Positions 53,960 to 64,000 of a stretch of DNA of 64,000 bases are shown piece after piece (the stretch's first letter is position 1; every line of letters begins with the position of its first letter). The notes beneath the pieces are model-generated. The model did not search any database, was not told the origin of the DNA, and saw nothing but the letters and a program-made list of their open reading frames with translations. A program made the translations under genes and the position numbers. This stretch comes from Closterium sp. NIES-65. Taxonomy: Eukaryota > Streptophyta > Zygnematophyceae > Desmidiales > Closteriaceae. The stretch is from assembly GCA_948144175.1 (NCBI GenBank), contig CANXME010002547.1, positions 1 through 64,000 of the forward strand, given 5' to 3'.

Positions 53960-54773
53960 GGCTCGGCTCCTCGGGCGGCTCGGGCAGCTCGGGCGGCTCC
54001 TCGGGCGGCTCGGCTCCTCGGGCGGCTCGGGCGGCTCGGGCGGCTTGGGCGGCTCGGGCGGCTGGGGCGGCTCGGGCGGCTCGGACGGCTCGGGCGGCTC
54101 GGGCGGCTCGGGCTGTCAGCGGCACAGGCGGCTCCTGCGGCTCGGCTCCACAGCTGCGCAGGCGGCTCGGGCCGGTGGCTCACGGCAGGGACAGGTGGTG
54201 CACAGGTGGCCGGGAGCTGGGCCGGGACGGGTAGCGCGCGGGCGGCTGGGAGCGGGGCCGGGACGGGTGACGCACGGGCGGCTGGAAGCGGGGCCGGGAC
54301 GAGTGACGCACGGGCGGCTGGGAGCGGGGCCGGGACGGGCTGCGCACGGGCGACGAGGGGCCGGGAAGGGTGTGCGCGGCCGGGACGGGTGGCGCACGGG
54401 TGGCGTGGGGCCGGATCGGGCGGCGCACGGCGTCGAGGGGCCTGGCGGGCAGCGCGCGGGCGTCGAGGGGGGGGCCGAGACGGGCGGCTCGCGGGCACTA
54501 AGGGCAGCGCGCGGGCAGCGTGGGGCCTAGACGGGCGGCTCGCAGGCTAGAAGGGCAGCGCGCGGGCGGCGTGGGGCCTGGACGGGCGGCGCGCGGGCTT
54601 GAAGGGCAGCGCGCGGGCGGCGTGGGGCCTGGACGGGCGGCGCGCGGGTGTCTAGGGGCCGGGACGGGCGGCGCGCGGGCGTCAAGGGGCCAGGACAGAC
54701 GGCGCGTGGGCGTCTAAGGGCTGTTAGGGCAAAATGAAAAAGTAAGAGAAAGGGCCCGGAGCGCGCTCCGGGC
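53960..54773 (-). repeat. GC-rich leader arrays and palindrome of copia (47519-54971)
   Basis: 'cggctcggg' 9-mers at 53960-54116 just upstream of Gag, then long units around 'gacgggcggcgcgcgggc' at about 54180-54716, then the 20-base palindrome at 54754-54773. The long unit is unlike those in the other copies. Confidence 0.88.
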
Positions 54774-54839
54774 AGAAAAAAAAAGTTTGATGTGGTGGGC
54801 CCTAAGCACAGTTCCCACGGGGGAACCTGCTCGATACCA

Positions 54840-54971
54840 TGAGAAAGTAAGAACGAGAATGGAATGACTATGAACGAAGTGAGTACAAATAGGAAACCCT
54901 AATTGGGTTGTACCCCCTATGGGATACCCCACTATAGCCTACACAAATAAGCAAGCTATAATGTTCTGACA
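54840..54971 (-). repeat. 5' LTR of copia (47519-54971)
   Basis: TGAGAAAGTAAG...GTTCTGACA; followed by CACAT. Confidence 0.93.
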
Positions 54972-54976
54972 CACAT

Positions 54977-55522
54977 GCCGTCAGAATCCCAGCCACTAAG
55001 CATTGGAATAAAATGACTTGTTTGTGTAGCGGGCGAGTGCGCCCATAACCCCCCAAGCCAACGTGCCTGTAACCCTTCTCTGGGATCAATCGGGGATCTC
55101 CAGTGGACCTCTGACACATCCCCCTCCCCCCCCCCCCTCCCCCGCCCTGAGCCCACTCTCACACTCAGATCTTATGGGCCGCCTCCAGACCATCCATACC
55201 CGGCATCTGGGCAGGGAGAGGTGGGATGGGGAGAGAAGTGAAATTTGAGTATTGGCACAAAATGCCCACTGCGTCGCCTTCAGCCCATTCATGCAGACAT
55301 CTAGAGGTCCGTGAGGACAAGGTGGAAGCAGGGCTCTTGCTAACTTTTAGGCCCGTCTCACGTTTTGCAAAAAAAAAAAAAACTTTCGTCTAACCCTCAT
55401 ACGGAGGATTTTTGGTGGTCTTAGTCTCAGACAAATTTTAGAGGTTAGTATGACGGTTCAGACAAATTTTTGAAGTGATCCGACATTAGTTTAATTCTAT
55501 ACAACTACACACTAATAACGAT
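54977..55522. other. Host spacer, no gene seen
   Basis: Low-complexity C-run at about 55120-55145 and A-run at about 55370-55381; otherwise unremarkable. Confidence 0.55.
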
Positions 55523-56666
55523 CTACAAATAACCATACATTAACATTTCACTATTGCTACCATGAGAGTAATCATCCTCGTCGTCACTGTCTAGCTCTGA
55601 ATTTGAAGTCGTGGGCTCTTTGCCGTAGCCTGCCCGTCTCTGCCAGGGGCCCAACTCCTCCTCTAGCATGCCTGCTTCTTCTGCAGCTGCTGCTTCACGA
55701 GCGGCAGCCTCTGGTGCTGCTGCTACTGCTGTTGTTGCCGCTTGCTTCGCTGCCAGCATCGCAAGGTTCTTCTTCGTGCGCTTCACAGACCTTTGCGCAT
55801 GCACCATTACCACATCCTTGGCTGGACGTCTCTTCTTCGCACCTCTCCACACCTCTACAAGGGCGGGCCAGTCAGGGTCATACTTCAGCATGGAGATGGT
55901 CATCAGGTCGCCAAGCTTCGCGTCGTTGAGATTGCCACACAGCCAGATCTTAATGACGTTCTGTCGGGAAAAACCCTCCCTGCACTCCACAGTGATCAGG
56001 GGCAGAACAGCGACCGCCATCCAAAGGCGGACCAGATTTGGGTAGGCCGTGCACCAGTCAGACGAGTTGAGCATCTGCTTCAGGCCGTCCCGGAAGCTCA
56101 GCTCCTGGTCATGGGTCGACATGATCATGTTGAAACTACATATTTTCTTCTGTGCCCTCGTCCAGTTGATTCCCCGAGGTGGGGTGTGAAACAGATCAGC
56201 TATAATGAGATGACAAGAGTTGTTGTTTGAAAGTAAACAAAGTCATGCATTCAACTAAACATATGTTGACACAAACAACATCGACAACTCAATCAAGCAC
56301 AAACATATTTGAAGACGTACCAGGCAGGGTGTCAGTGTCGGACGGTTTGTGCTTAAACAGGTTACGGAGAACCTCCAGCCACTGCAAATACCGAGGCTGC
56401 CACTTCGAGTGAGATTTCGGGTATGCCCCTTGCGTGAACAGCCTGGCGCCGTCGAGTGAAGTCTGACCCACTATCTTTTGTTTGTAGAGGGTGTACTCAT
56501 GAATAGTCGGCGTCCCATTCGAGTTGGTGTCCGTCATCTTCACTTGCCTCTTTTCCGACGATCAATGCTTCGCCAAGAAGGCGCTCAGCTCGTTGCTCCC
56601 AACCTCGAAGTCGTCTGCGTCACTTAGGTAACGGTTGCGGAGTGTGAGCCTAGTAATGTCCACCAT
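55523..56666 (-). pseudogene. hAT-like transposase C-terminus (zf862-type), decayed
   Basis: The last minus-strand frame (56128-55523) contains LVRLWMAVAVLPLITVECREGFSRQN and LCGNLNDAKLGDLMTIS, which match the pattern of the hAT dimerisation domain (hydrophobic run, S/T-V-E-C-x-R-x-F-S, then L-x-D-L-M). A basic, alanine-rich, then acidic tail follows. An upstream piece (56543-56321: YTLYKQKIVGQ...YLQWLEVLRNLF) and one before it (ITRLTLRNRYLSDADDFEVG) fit the region preceding that domain, with a TGA between them at 56562-56564. GT/AG sites exist around 56320 and 56136 but their phases do not agree, so exon joins are unresolved. No N-terminal BED or catalytic part seen. Confidence 0.6.
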
Positions 56667-56671
56667 CTGCA

Positions 56672-57180
56672 GCACGTGTCACGTTGACCTTCCACACACA
56701 CATGAGAGGCAGTCGAAAGGCATGCAAGGGTCAATATTTAATGCGGAGATAACTCGTACAACGGGAGCTAGACAGCGGGCTAGGCACGGGTGCTCGTGAG
56801 ATCTCTGCGTTCGTTCCTTAGTTGTTCTCTAGCACTTGTGCATTCACGGGGCAAAACTGCAAGAGTTTCACTAGCAAAGGTTGAGAACAAGGATTCCGAA
56901 TGATAGTAACAAAGTTGGCATGCAGGACTACATCAGACCCAGCAAATCTGCTGGTCGACTTCCAGCGCAGCACGGTCGGCTGCGTGCCACCACGCCTTGG
57001 TCGACTGCGCTCCAGCAGAGCAAAGTCGCGGCTTGCCAACATTGCAAGTCCACGGTGTACCAATGCTGCAGCAAGTCGGCTACATAGCGTTCCACCCGCA
57101 GAACAATGAAGCACCTGCTTTGCAGGTGCGCGCAATTGGTTGGTGCACTACTCCTCGTCACGTGCACAGTGCAGACGTCT
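56672..57180. other. Spacer, no gene seen
   Basis: Short open frames on both strands share no recognisable domain. Confidence 0.5.
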
Positions 57181-57640
57181 AGGTCGACTCCACATCAGCG
57201 ACTACGCCCACCAGCCACATCGACCTCAGGATACCTTCCGAGGTCGATCTTGCCACTACCGCATGGGAAATCGTCGCACTCCTCCGCAGAACCTTGTCAC
57301 CCAGGTAACCTGGTCGACCGGGCAACCACATCAACCAGCTGCTCCTTCATGTGCCCGTCGACCTCCTAAGTCGATGACCACCTCCAGTCAACCTCGCCAG
57401 GTCGACCACACCCCTGGTCGACTAGCTCCAGGTCGACGTTACTCCTGGTCGACCAGCTCCACGTCGACCAGCACAGTTATTAGCCGACCACTCAAGTCAG
57501 CTTCTCCAAGCCGGCGTCACCAAGTCGACGCCCTACTACTCGACCACCAGGTCAGGCCGACCACCTGGTCGAACACCACAAAGTTGGCGCCCTGAAGTCG
57601 GCGCCAGAGCAGTCGCCCCCGCGCAGGTCGACCACATCTT
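57180..57640. repeat. Region dense in GTCGAC/GGTCGACC motifs
   Basis: Dozens of 'tcgac' and 'gtcga' steps, often as ctggtcgacc or aggtcgac, at irregular 12-25 base spacing. It adjoins the 3' end of the decayed copia relic and may be its non-coding 3' region. No coding role recognised. Confidence 0.5.
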
Positions 57641-57874
57641 CGACCAGCTCGCCCAGTGCTGCAAGCCGGCTGCACTCCCCCATACACCAACCACGAGGTC
57701 GGCTCCGCCCAAGCGAGGACCGGGCCACACCCAACTCCCGTTAACACTCCCCTGCCGCGTTCACACTTGGGCCCCCAGCCCACACGGTAGCACTGCTCAG
57801 AGAATAGCTCGTCGGCGTGCACCCTAACCATAGCACGCCAGTCACTGCACCAGCCATGCAAGAGGGCATGGCAC

Positions 57875-60112
57875 CTACTCCTGCACATCGTCGTTGCCAT
57901 CGCCCACGTCGGCCAAGCGCACCTGGCCGAGTGCGACGGAGCATTGGTTGAAGGCCGGGTAGTGCAGCGCCTTTGTCAGGAAGTCGGCCGGCTGCTCAGC
58001 TGTCGGGATATACTTCAGCGAAAACTTCCCGCGCTTCACCATGTGATGCAGCCAGGCCTGTCGCCGCTCCATGTGTTAAAGGTTGCCGCTCCTCACCGTG
58101 AGGCCGCTCTCCAGCTTGCTGCAGGCGAAGGCGATGTCCGGCCTCGTTGTCGTCGCCGCGAACTGCAGCAAGCCGACCTTCTGCCGGTACTCCTCCTCCT
58201 GTCACTCTTGTGCATCCTCGTCATCAAAGGTGAGCTCGGCGTAGGCGTTGACCGAGACCGGCGTATTGGGGTTTCTCTCGGTCTGCTCCTTGTCAAGGAA
58301 CCGCCTACGTAGCTTGTCGGCGTAGACCTGCTGGTGCAGTAACAGCTTCCCCGCCGACCTGTCCTGCATGATCGCCAGCCTGAGGTACTTCTGCACTGGT
58401 GAGATCTCGCGTAGCTTGAAGACGGCTTCGAGTAGCTCCTTCAGCTCCTTCAGCATCTCGGCACTACTACTCGTGGCGAGCAGGTCGTCGACGTAGACTA
58501 GCACCCAACATGCCACTTCATCGTCGCCGACCTTGAAGTATAGAGCCTCGTCGACCTGGCTCTTCTTCCACCCGACGCCGACCAGCACGTCGTTGAGCGC
58601 CTTGTACCACAACAGCGGCGAATGCTTCAGTCGGTTTTTCTCTTCAGTAGCTTACACACCCGCCCGGTCCCGTCATTGAAATAGTCTAGCTAGTACATGT
58701 AGAGCACTTGGTCAAGCTTACTCTGCAGGAAGGCGTTCTTCATGTCAAGGTGCATCAGGTTGAGGTTGAAGACGGGGACAATGCTAAGGAAGATCCTCAA
58801 CGTGACGTAGCTGCTCACTGGCACGTACGTCTCGTCGTAGTCGGCGCCATACACCTGCGTGGAGCCCTTTACGACAAGCCTTGCCTTCTCGCGCTCGACG
58901 GTGTCGTTGATGTGGTACTTCGTTGTCGGCACCCACCGGTTCTTCATGATGTTCACCCTCGGCGGGCGTTCGACCAGCTCCCACGTGCCCATGTTGATGA
59001 GGCTATGGATCTCCTCCTCCATGGCAGCCTTCACCGCCTGGCCCTTCCAGCTCGCCAACGCCTCCTTCACTGTCATCGTAGAGATCTCCTAGCGGTGCTC
59101 AGGGTCAGCGTGCATGTCAGGGTATAGCTCTAGCAGCTCCTCATCGTCCTCGGCGTCATCGTACGCCAGGTCGTCGTCCACGTCATACACCGTGGTGAAG
59201 GCGGCGGGGACGAAGAAGTCAGGCCCATACGCCGTGGTCCATCCTGGACTTCCACCACGTCGGTGTCAGTGGACTCCTCGGCCCTCTCAGCGTCCCCCCC
59301 TTCGTCACCGGCATTGCTGCCGTCAGCGTCCTAATGCACCACGGTCGACGTCCCAGCCGACTGCTCCCTTGTGGTCGGCTCCCCAGCCATCTGCATGGTT
59401 GCCGACTGCTCCGTGGTGGGCTTCGCCGCTGCCTGCTTCCCTGTCGGCTGCTGCCTTGCTGGTGCCTTCTTTGCTGGCTTCACCAAAGTCGGCTACACCT
59501 CCTCAGATTGCTCCTCCCCTCTCCACGTCGATCTTGCTCCCACATCGACTTGCCGCTCGTCATGTCGGCCACCGGCGATGCTTTTGGCCAGCGCCGAAGG
59601 CGACGTCCCACGTCTCCCCTCATCGCCGAAGGCCGACACCAGAGTTAGCCCACACAGGTCGGCCACAAGGGGAGGGGCAAGAGGGACACGAGAGGGGGAG
59701 GGAGAGGGGACGTCCTTGACATCCTCTGCAGTAGGATCATTGACCTCGGCGAGCAAAGGCAGTGTTGCCGTCGAGGTGTCTGTCGGCGGGGTGATCAGCC
59801 CCCGCCCCGACGTCGGACCGTGCGCCGACTTCCACACCTCTAGCGACATATTCTTGTAAAACACCACATCCAACGTCGTGACCACTCGGTTGGCGGCGAT
59901 GTCGAGGAGTTCCCAGCCCTTTCTCTCCTCCGACACGCCGAGGTGAAGGCCCCACCGGGCCTTCGGCTTCAGCTTCCCACCGCGCTGCTGCTCAGGGACG
60001 AGGAATTGCCCCATGCAGCCCCACACCCGTGCCATCAACAAGTCGGGCTTCTGCCCGGTAAGGAGCTGGTACGACGTCGTCCCCGCGGACAGCGAGTGTG
60101 AGAGTACGACGG
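57875..60112 (-). pseudogene. Decayed Ty1/copia relic of a second lineage (IN C-terminus, RT, RNase H end)
   Basis: Minus-strand pieces in order: integrase C-terminal region (ARVWGCMGQFLVPEQQ, WGLHLGVSEERKGWELLD; from about 60112), a degenerate linker, RT start (AAMEEEIHSLINMGTWELV, KARLVVKGSTQVYG, HLDMKNAFLQSKL; 59076-58690), RT second half with VLVYVDDLLATSSS (58612-58202), and RNase H end (KYIPTAEQPADFLTKAL; 58072-57875). Several frameshifts and stops separate them. Sequence differs throughout from the other copia copies, so it is another lineage. No LTRs recognised; the 5' part is cut off at about 60112. Confidence 0.88.
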
Positions 60113-60392
60113 CTTATGCCAACTATGCTTGCTTGCCTTTACTTTATCATGCTATTTCTAGCATAGGATAATTATATGCATGCATGAATTGCTTGATTTC
60201 CTAGGCTATGTGCTTTCCTAAAATATATTATAGTTATAGCACCGAGCTAGGTTGCGTGCACCGAATTCTGGCTTTTTGGTTGCCACCGAATTGCCTTCTA
60301 CCGAATTCGGGAAGGATCTGTTCGGGACGCTTCGCGACCCGTGGAACCTTCGCGTAACACCTGGGTTACTGGGCCTTGTATCAAGCATATAT
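60113..60392. other. AT-rich spacer
   Basis: No gene; 'ccgaatt' occurs four times within 60260-60310 as imperfect repeats. Confidence 0.5.
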
Positions 60393-60518
60393 TGTGAAGA
60401 AATGAGGGATGAATGAACTAGCAGAGAGGTGGGTACAAGTAGGAAAACCTAAAAGTGTTGTACCCCATATTGTCTACCCCACTACAGCCTACACAGATTA
60501 TAGCATATGAGTTTGACA
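60393..60518 (-). repeat. 3' LTR of split copia
   Basis: Shares 'gtacccca.at' and 'taccccactacagcctacac' core blocks with the other copia LTRs. Confidence 0.85.
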
Positions 60519-60715
60519 CACCCCCATAGGCAAAGTGGGGGAGAACAAGACGTTACAAGACCAGTCAAGCAAAGCAAAGCAAGCTCAGGGTGGATCACAA
60601 CGTCACCACACAATCCGAGCACAAGAGCAAGGCCAAAAGGCCAGTTCACATGCAAGATCATATATAAAGGTAAACAAGCAAGTGCAGGTATAGAAAGATC
60701 ACAGTACAAGCAAGG

Positions 60716-62941
60716 TCAAGAAGTGAGCAAGTGGGGCCAAGTAGGCACAAGACCTAGCATCGTACAGAAACGCTGATGATCCCCAGGCGGAAGTGCCTTG
60801 GTAAAGATATCAGCAGTGTTGGCCTCAGAGGCCACGTAAGCAAGGCGCAACTGACCACGCTGCTGCAGCTCACGAACAAGGAAGTAGCGAAGAGCAATGT
60901 GCTTCGTTCTGTGCTCCAGTCTGTGCTCCCGACACAAGGCCAGCATGGCCTTGTTGTCTACGTACAGAACTGGAGGAGAACGAGGCGCCTCTCCTAGGTC
61001 AGTCAGCAGGTAGGTGAGCCAGCGTAACTCCTGTGCAGCCATTGGCCCCGCGTAGATCTCAGCCTCACAGCTGGAGCCGAGAACAGAAGACGAGCGGGTA
61101 GACCGCCACGAAAAAGAGCCAGAACCAAGGCTGAAGGTGTAACCCTGTGACGACCGCTGCGTAGCCTGGTCGTCAGCCCAAGAAGTGTCATCGTGACCTG
61201 TGAGGACCACTCGACGTCGCCCTCCAAGCACTAGCCCCATGCCCGACGTATTGCACAAGTAGCGCAACACCCTCTTCGCTGCAACCATGTGCTCTGGTCG
61301 GTGTCTCCCAGGAGCAACATAGCGTGCCAAGATGCTAAGAGGGTATGCAAGGTCAGGTCGAGTGCAGGTCATCAGGTACACGAGGAAGCCAACAAGCTCT
61401 GGGTACGGGCCACTCAGCTCTACGGACTCGTTCGAAGGTAGAGCTGAGAGCGAGTGGCGAGTAGACAGAGGAGTGGCCTGAGGCGAGGAGTACGTAAAGT
61501 CGAAGCGCTGAAGGACCTGCTCCACCGTGTGTGACCGAGTCAGAGTAATGGTGTGCTGTGCTGTGTCCCGGGTGATCTGCAAGCCAAGGTAGCTGCGCAG
61601 TTCACCCAGGTCTGTGCATGTGTCTCTTCAACAGCTCCGACTTCACGTGGGCGAGTCCGGCAGTGTCAGCAATAGCAAAGACCAAGTCGTTGACGTACAC
61701 GAGGATGTAGAACGGCGGCAAAGAAATGTCGGTGCGTAGAAAAAGCGACGGGTCGGCAGTAGAAGGAGCAAACCCAAGAGCCGCAAGTGTAGTCCTCAGT
61801 GTGTGGTGCCACTCTCGGGGCGCCTGGCGGAGACCGTAGACTGGCCACCGGAGGCTCCAAAGGGTACCAAGAGGAAACGACCCAGTGAAGCCAGATGGGC
61901 GGCGCAGCCAGATCTCCTCGTGCAAGCTGCCTTGTAGGAAAGTAGTGCTGAAGTCAAGAAAGTGAAGCTCGTAGTCGCGCTGAGCGGCTATATGCAGCAA
62001 CACCCGAAGAGTGGTCATCTTTGGGGTGGGAGAGAAGGTCTGAAAGTACTCAACTCCCTGCCGCTGACTGAAGCCTCGAGCCACGTAACGCGCCTTGAAG
62101 ACAGGCGGAGAACCCGGCGGCCGCTTCACCCTGAAAATCCACATGCCACTGACGATGCTCGCCCCAGGTGGGGGAACCTCGTCCACGTAGGTGCCTGTGG
62201 ACTTCCAGGAAGCCATCTCTGCGTCCATGGCTGACTGCCACTGAGAGGAGTAGGGACTCTCTATCGCCTCTGCGTAAGAGCGCGGAGTCGGGATGTCTGG
62301 TGCATCCGGGTCTCCCTCAGGGGCAATCAGCATGGACACGAGATGAGGCAAAGCAGCACGAAAACACAGGAACTCCTCCTGCGTGTCCACAAGGACGTCC
62401 GTGCTAAGAGCACACTCACCCCCGACGGAAGGAGGACAGACAGACTCAGACTCAGCAAGAAGACTAGCGGCGTAGTCTAGACGACATCGAGCAGCGAAGT
62501 CGACAAGCTCAACAACTAAGGCAGACGCAGCAGTGGACTCAAAGGAAGGGTCAGTGACAACAGTAGCCAGGAGACGCGTGACAGTAGGACTGGCAGCACG
62601 AAGAGAGTCAGACTCCGGGTAAGCAAGACAGGAAGAGAGGACTCTGGAGGAGACGACAAAGGGACACGCAGTGGAGCAGTGGAAGGACGCAGTGCCATCT
62701 GGTGCGTGCCCGGGACCGCAGGAGGACGCTGACGCGGAACACGACGACTAGTGCTAGCAGCACGAACAGGCGACGCAGGACGAGACGCAGGCTCACGATG
62801 CTCCGTAAGACCTCCAGTAGGACCAGTGTAGGGAGAAGGAGCAGGTAGTGGGGAGGCGGGCTGTAACTGTGACTCGGACTGGACAGGCAGTGGACAATCT
62901 AAGGGAGGAGCAGGACCAGTAGAGGGTGGAAGACGAAGAAC
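60716..62941 (-). pseudogene. copia RT-RNase H remnant with frameshifts
   Basis: Linker end (LPPSTGPAPPLDC), frameshift near 62625, RT (62390-61602) with WKSTGTYVDEV, VFKARYVARGF and YILVYVNDLVFA. The RT box is YVND, so the first catalytic Asp is Asn. A 2-bp loss near 61618 shifts frame before RNase H (61582-60716), which keeps CEAEIYA, YVDNKAML and NTADIFTKAL. Non-functional. Confidence 0.9.
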
Positions 62942-63159
62942 TGTTACAATAGTAGATTAAGCTAAGACTAGGGTTTTGGGTAGGAGGAGACTTAGTGAGA
63001 AACATGTCGAGAGAGTTTGCCAAAAGAGGGGTTTCATTATAGAATCAAAGGTACAAATAGGCAAGAAGCAAGACAAGAAGGTGCACCACCAAACAGGATG
63101 ATTAGGATAACTACACTACAGCTAGAACCACATGCAGTTATAACAATATAATTTTGACA
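62942..63159 (-). repeat. 3' LTR of the element at the right edge
   Basis: 218 bp, similar in length and parts to the 223-bp LTRs at 12438 and 13800. Confidence 0.75.
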
Positions 63160-63659
63160 TCCCCCCATAACTACATGGAGGAATAGCCAAGTGCAAGACA
63201 CAACCTGCAGGGGTACATCATAGACAGAGAAAACAGCAACAGCAAGCAAGAGCAGTTGCAACCAGTGCAGTGGTAGCAGATTCAGCTGCACCAACCCCTC
63301 AGCCAAGATAGAAACAGCGGAAGCAAGTGTAGGGGCGGCAGGTCGCCTAAGGAGCAGGCTCTGTGGCTGCAACGTGCAGCAGGACAGTAGCGGCTCGACG
63401 GCAGCACCTGCAGGCCCCAGCAGCAGGTAGCAAAAGACAGGGCAGGTGGCGACAGGGGCGACAGCTGGAGGTGCCACAGTAGCAGCTGGCGGCAGCAGAA
63501 GATGCCCGGCTGAATTTCGCCACTGTCTCACCCTCCCCCCCACGGCAGCACGTGCGGCAGTGAGAGAGAGAGGAGGAGGGGTGGCTGCTGGCTCGGCAGA
63601 ATCTCTCTCGTCACTCCCTCACACTCTCCCCCTTTTCCCTCAACCTCCCCCCGCAACCT

Positions 63660-63960
63660 GCCGCTGGCGCTGGCTTCTGCCATCCGCGCTGGCGCCTGGC
63701 ACCGGCGTCCGCTTCGAGCGTTGGCGTCCGCGCCGGCGTTAGCGCTGGCGCTGGGCGCTGGCGCCGGCGTTGGTGCCTGGCGCTGGCGTCGGCGCTTGCG
63801 TCTGGCGGTGGCGTCCGCGACGACGTCGGGAGCAGGCGTCCGCGTTGGAAGCGGGCGCCGAGGCGACGGGACGCGGGGCGCCGATGCGAGGCGCCGCGGC
63901 GACAGATCGTGGGTCGCCGCGGCGACGGGACGCGGAGCGCCGCGGCGACTGCAGCGGCAG
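63660..63960. repeat. Degenerate 'ggcgctggc' short-period repeat
   Basis: Irregular 6-9 base units of 'ggcgct', 'ggcgtc' and 'ggcgcc', giving Ala/Arg/Pro-rich open frames on both strands. No gene inferred. Confidence 0.6.
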
Positions 63961-64000
63961 GGCGACGGGGCGAGCGACGAGCGTAGGAGCTGCCATTCCG

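Larger units (their letters stand above)
47519..54971 (-). mobile_element. Full-length Ty1/copia element, TSD CACAT
   Basis: LTRs at 47519-47649 and 54840-54971 (131 and 132 bp, about four differences); CACAT at 47514-47518 and 54972-54976. On the minus strand TGGTATCGAGCAGG follows the 5' LTR, then GTTCCC-CCGT-GGGAAC and the 20-base palindrome at 54754-54773. It has the complete domain set including N-terminal Gag. Only two stops and one homopolymer frameshift separate it from an open polyprotein. Confidence 0.95.
60393..62941 (-). mobile_element. Ty1/copia element, 3' part, split by another element
   Basis: A 126-bp LTR at 60393-60518 (TGTGAAGAAATG...GTTTGACA) and purine tract are followed on the minus strand by RNase H and RT of the main copia family. 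At 62942 the linker sequence is interrupted by a different LTR, so the 5' part lies beyond the window, if present. It is more diverged from the rest than they are from each other, so probably older. Confidence 0.88.
62942..64000 (-). mobile_element. LTR element running off the window, related to the gene-less element
   Basis: An LTR-like block, 62942-63159 (TGTTACAATAG...TTTTGACA on plus), ends a minus-strand element; a purine tract ('ttatgggggga' on minus) follows at once. The LTR shares blocks with 12438-12660 ('ctgtagtgtag', 'tttggtggtgcacc'), and the tract matches 'ttatgggggcg' there. The interior to 64000 is GC-rich with no recognised protein. The second LTR, PBS and TSD are outside the window, so completeness is unknown. 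Confidence 0.75.

Noticed and set aside
63446..64000. Coding region at the right edge
   Set aside because: Ala/Arg/Pro-rich frames arise from ggcgct-type repeats; the LTR context suggests a non-coding interior.

Overview
This window looks like a repeat-choked stretch of a nuclear genome, most likely from a streptophyte green alga or an early-diverging land plant. The evidence is plant-type Ty1/copia and chromodomain Ty3/gypsy LTR retrotransposons primed by initiator-Met tRNA, Harbinger-like MITEs with TTA target duplications, CCCTAAA-type (plant telomere-like) motifs, a spliced gene fragment resembling the membrane/CHASE part of a hybrid sensor kinase, and a decayed hAT-type transposase. I cannot name the species from the sequence. 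Roughly five sixths of the window is transposable element, and I found no complete host gene, tRNA or rRNA.

Layout. 1-2220 holds exon-like pieces of a minus-strand host gene (possible first exon 2144-1837; TM plus CHASE-like exon about 679-478) with several local tandem duplications. 2220-4805 is non-coding, with a small MITE (2324-2459) and a 67-bp tandem repeat. 4806-12290 is a minus-strand non-autonomous LTR element (TSD CATAA), with a second MITE in one LTR and a truncated copia (6330-9696, TSD CAGCT) in its interior. Twelve bases later a plus-strand chromodomain Ty3/gypsy element begins (12303-25742, TSD TGAAT). It carries a small gene-less LTR element in its left LTR (12438-14022, TSD CAAAC) and a full-length copia in its gag gene (15303-22823, TSD CTAAG). 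Then come a minus-strand copia (26231-32736, TSD AAAAC), a minus-strand copia (33295-46526, TSD CTTCT) whose own LTR is split by a plus-strand copia (33368-40465, TSD GGTTG), and another minus-strand copia (47519-54971, TSD CACAT). 54977-60392 holds a hAT-like transposase pseudogene and a decayed copia of a different lineage. 60393-64000 is a truncated minus-strand copia split at 62942 by an LTR element that runs off the window.

One element stands out. The nested copia at 33368-40465 has identical LTRs, an exact TSD and one uninterrupted 1,753-codon gag-protease-integrase-RT-RNase H frame, so it is the only apparently intact element here. All the other long copia copies have stops, frameshifts or deletions.

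The most interesting patterns belong to this copia family. It has a stretched zinc-knuckle variant (C-X13-C-X3/4-H-X4-C), a repeated LREW module found both in Gag and between integrase and RT, a 15-bp coding minisatellite between integrase and RT, a GC-rich tandem-repeat leader whose sequence differs in every copy, and stem-loops just after the primer site that keep their pairing while their bases change. Two copies, including the intact one, lack the N-terminal Gag domain carried by the others. Removing the insertions by their TSDs rebuilds a continuous host locus: 1-4805 joined to 25748-26230, 32742-33294, 46532-47518 and 54977 onward.
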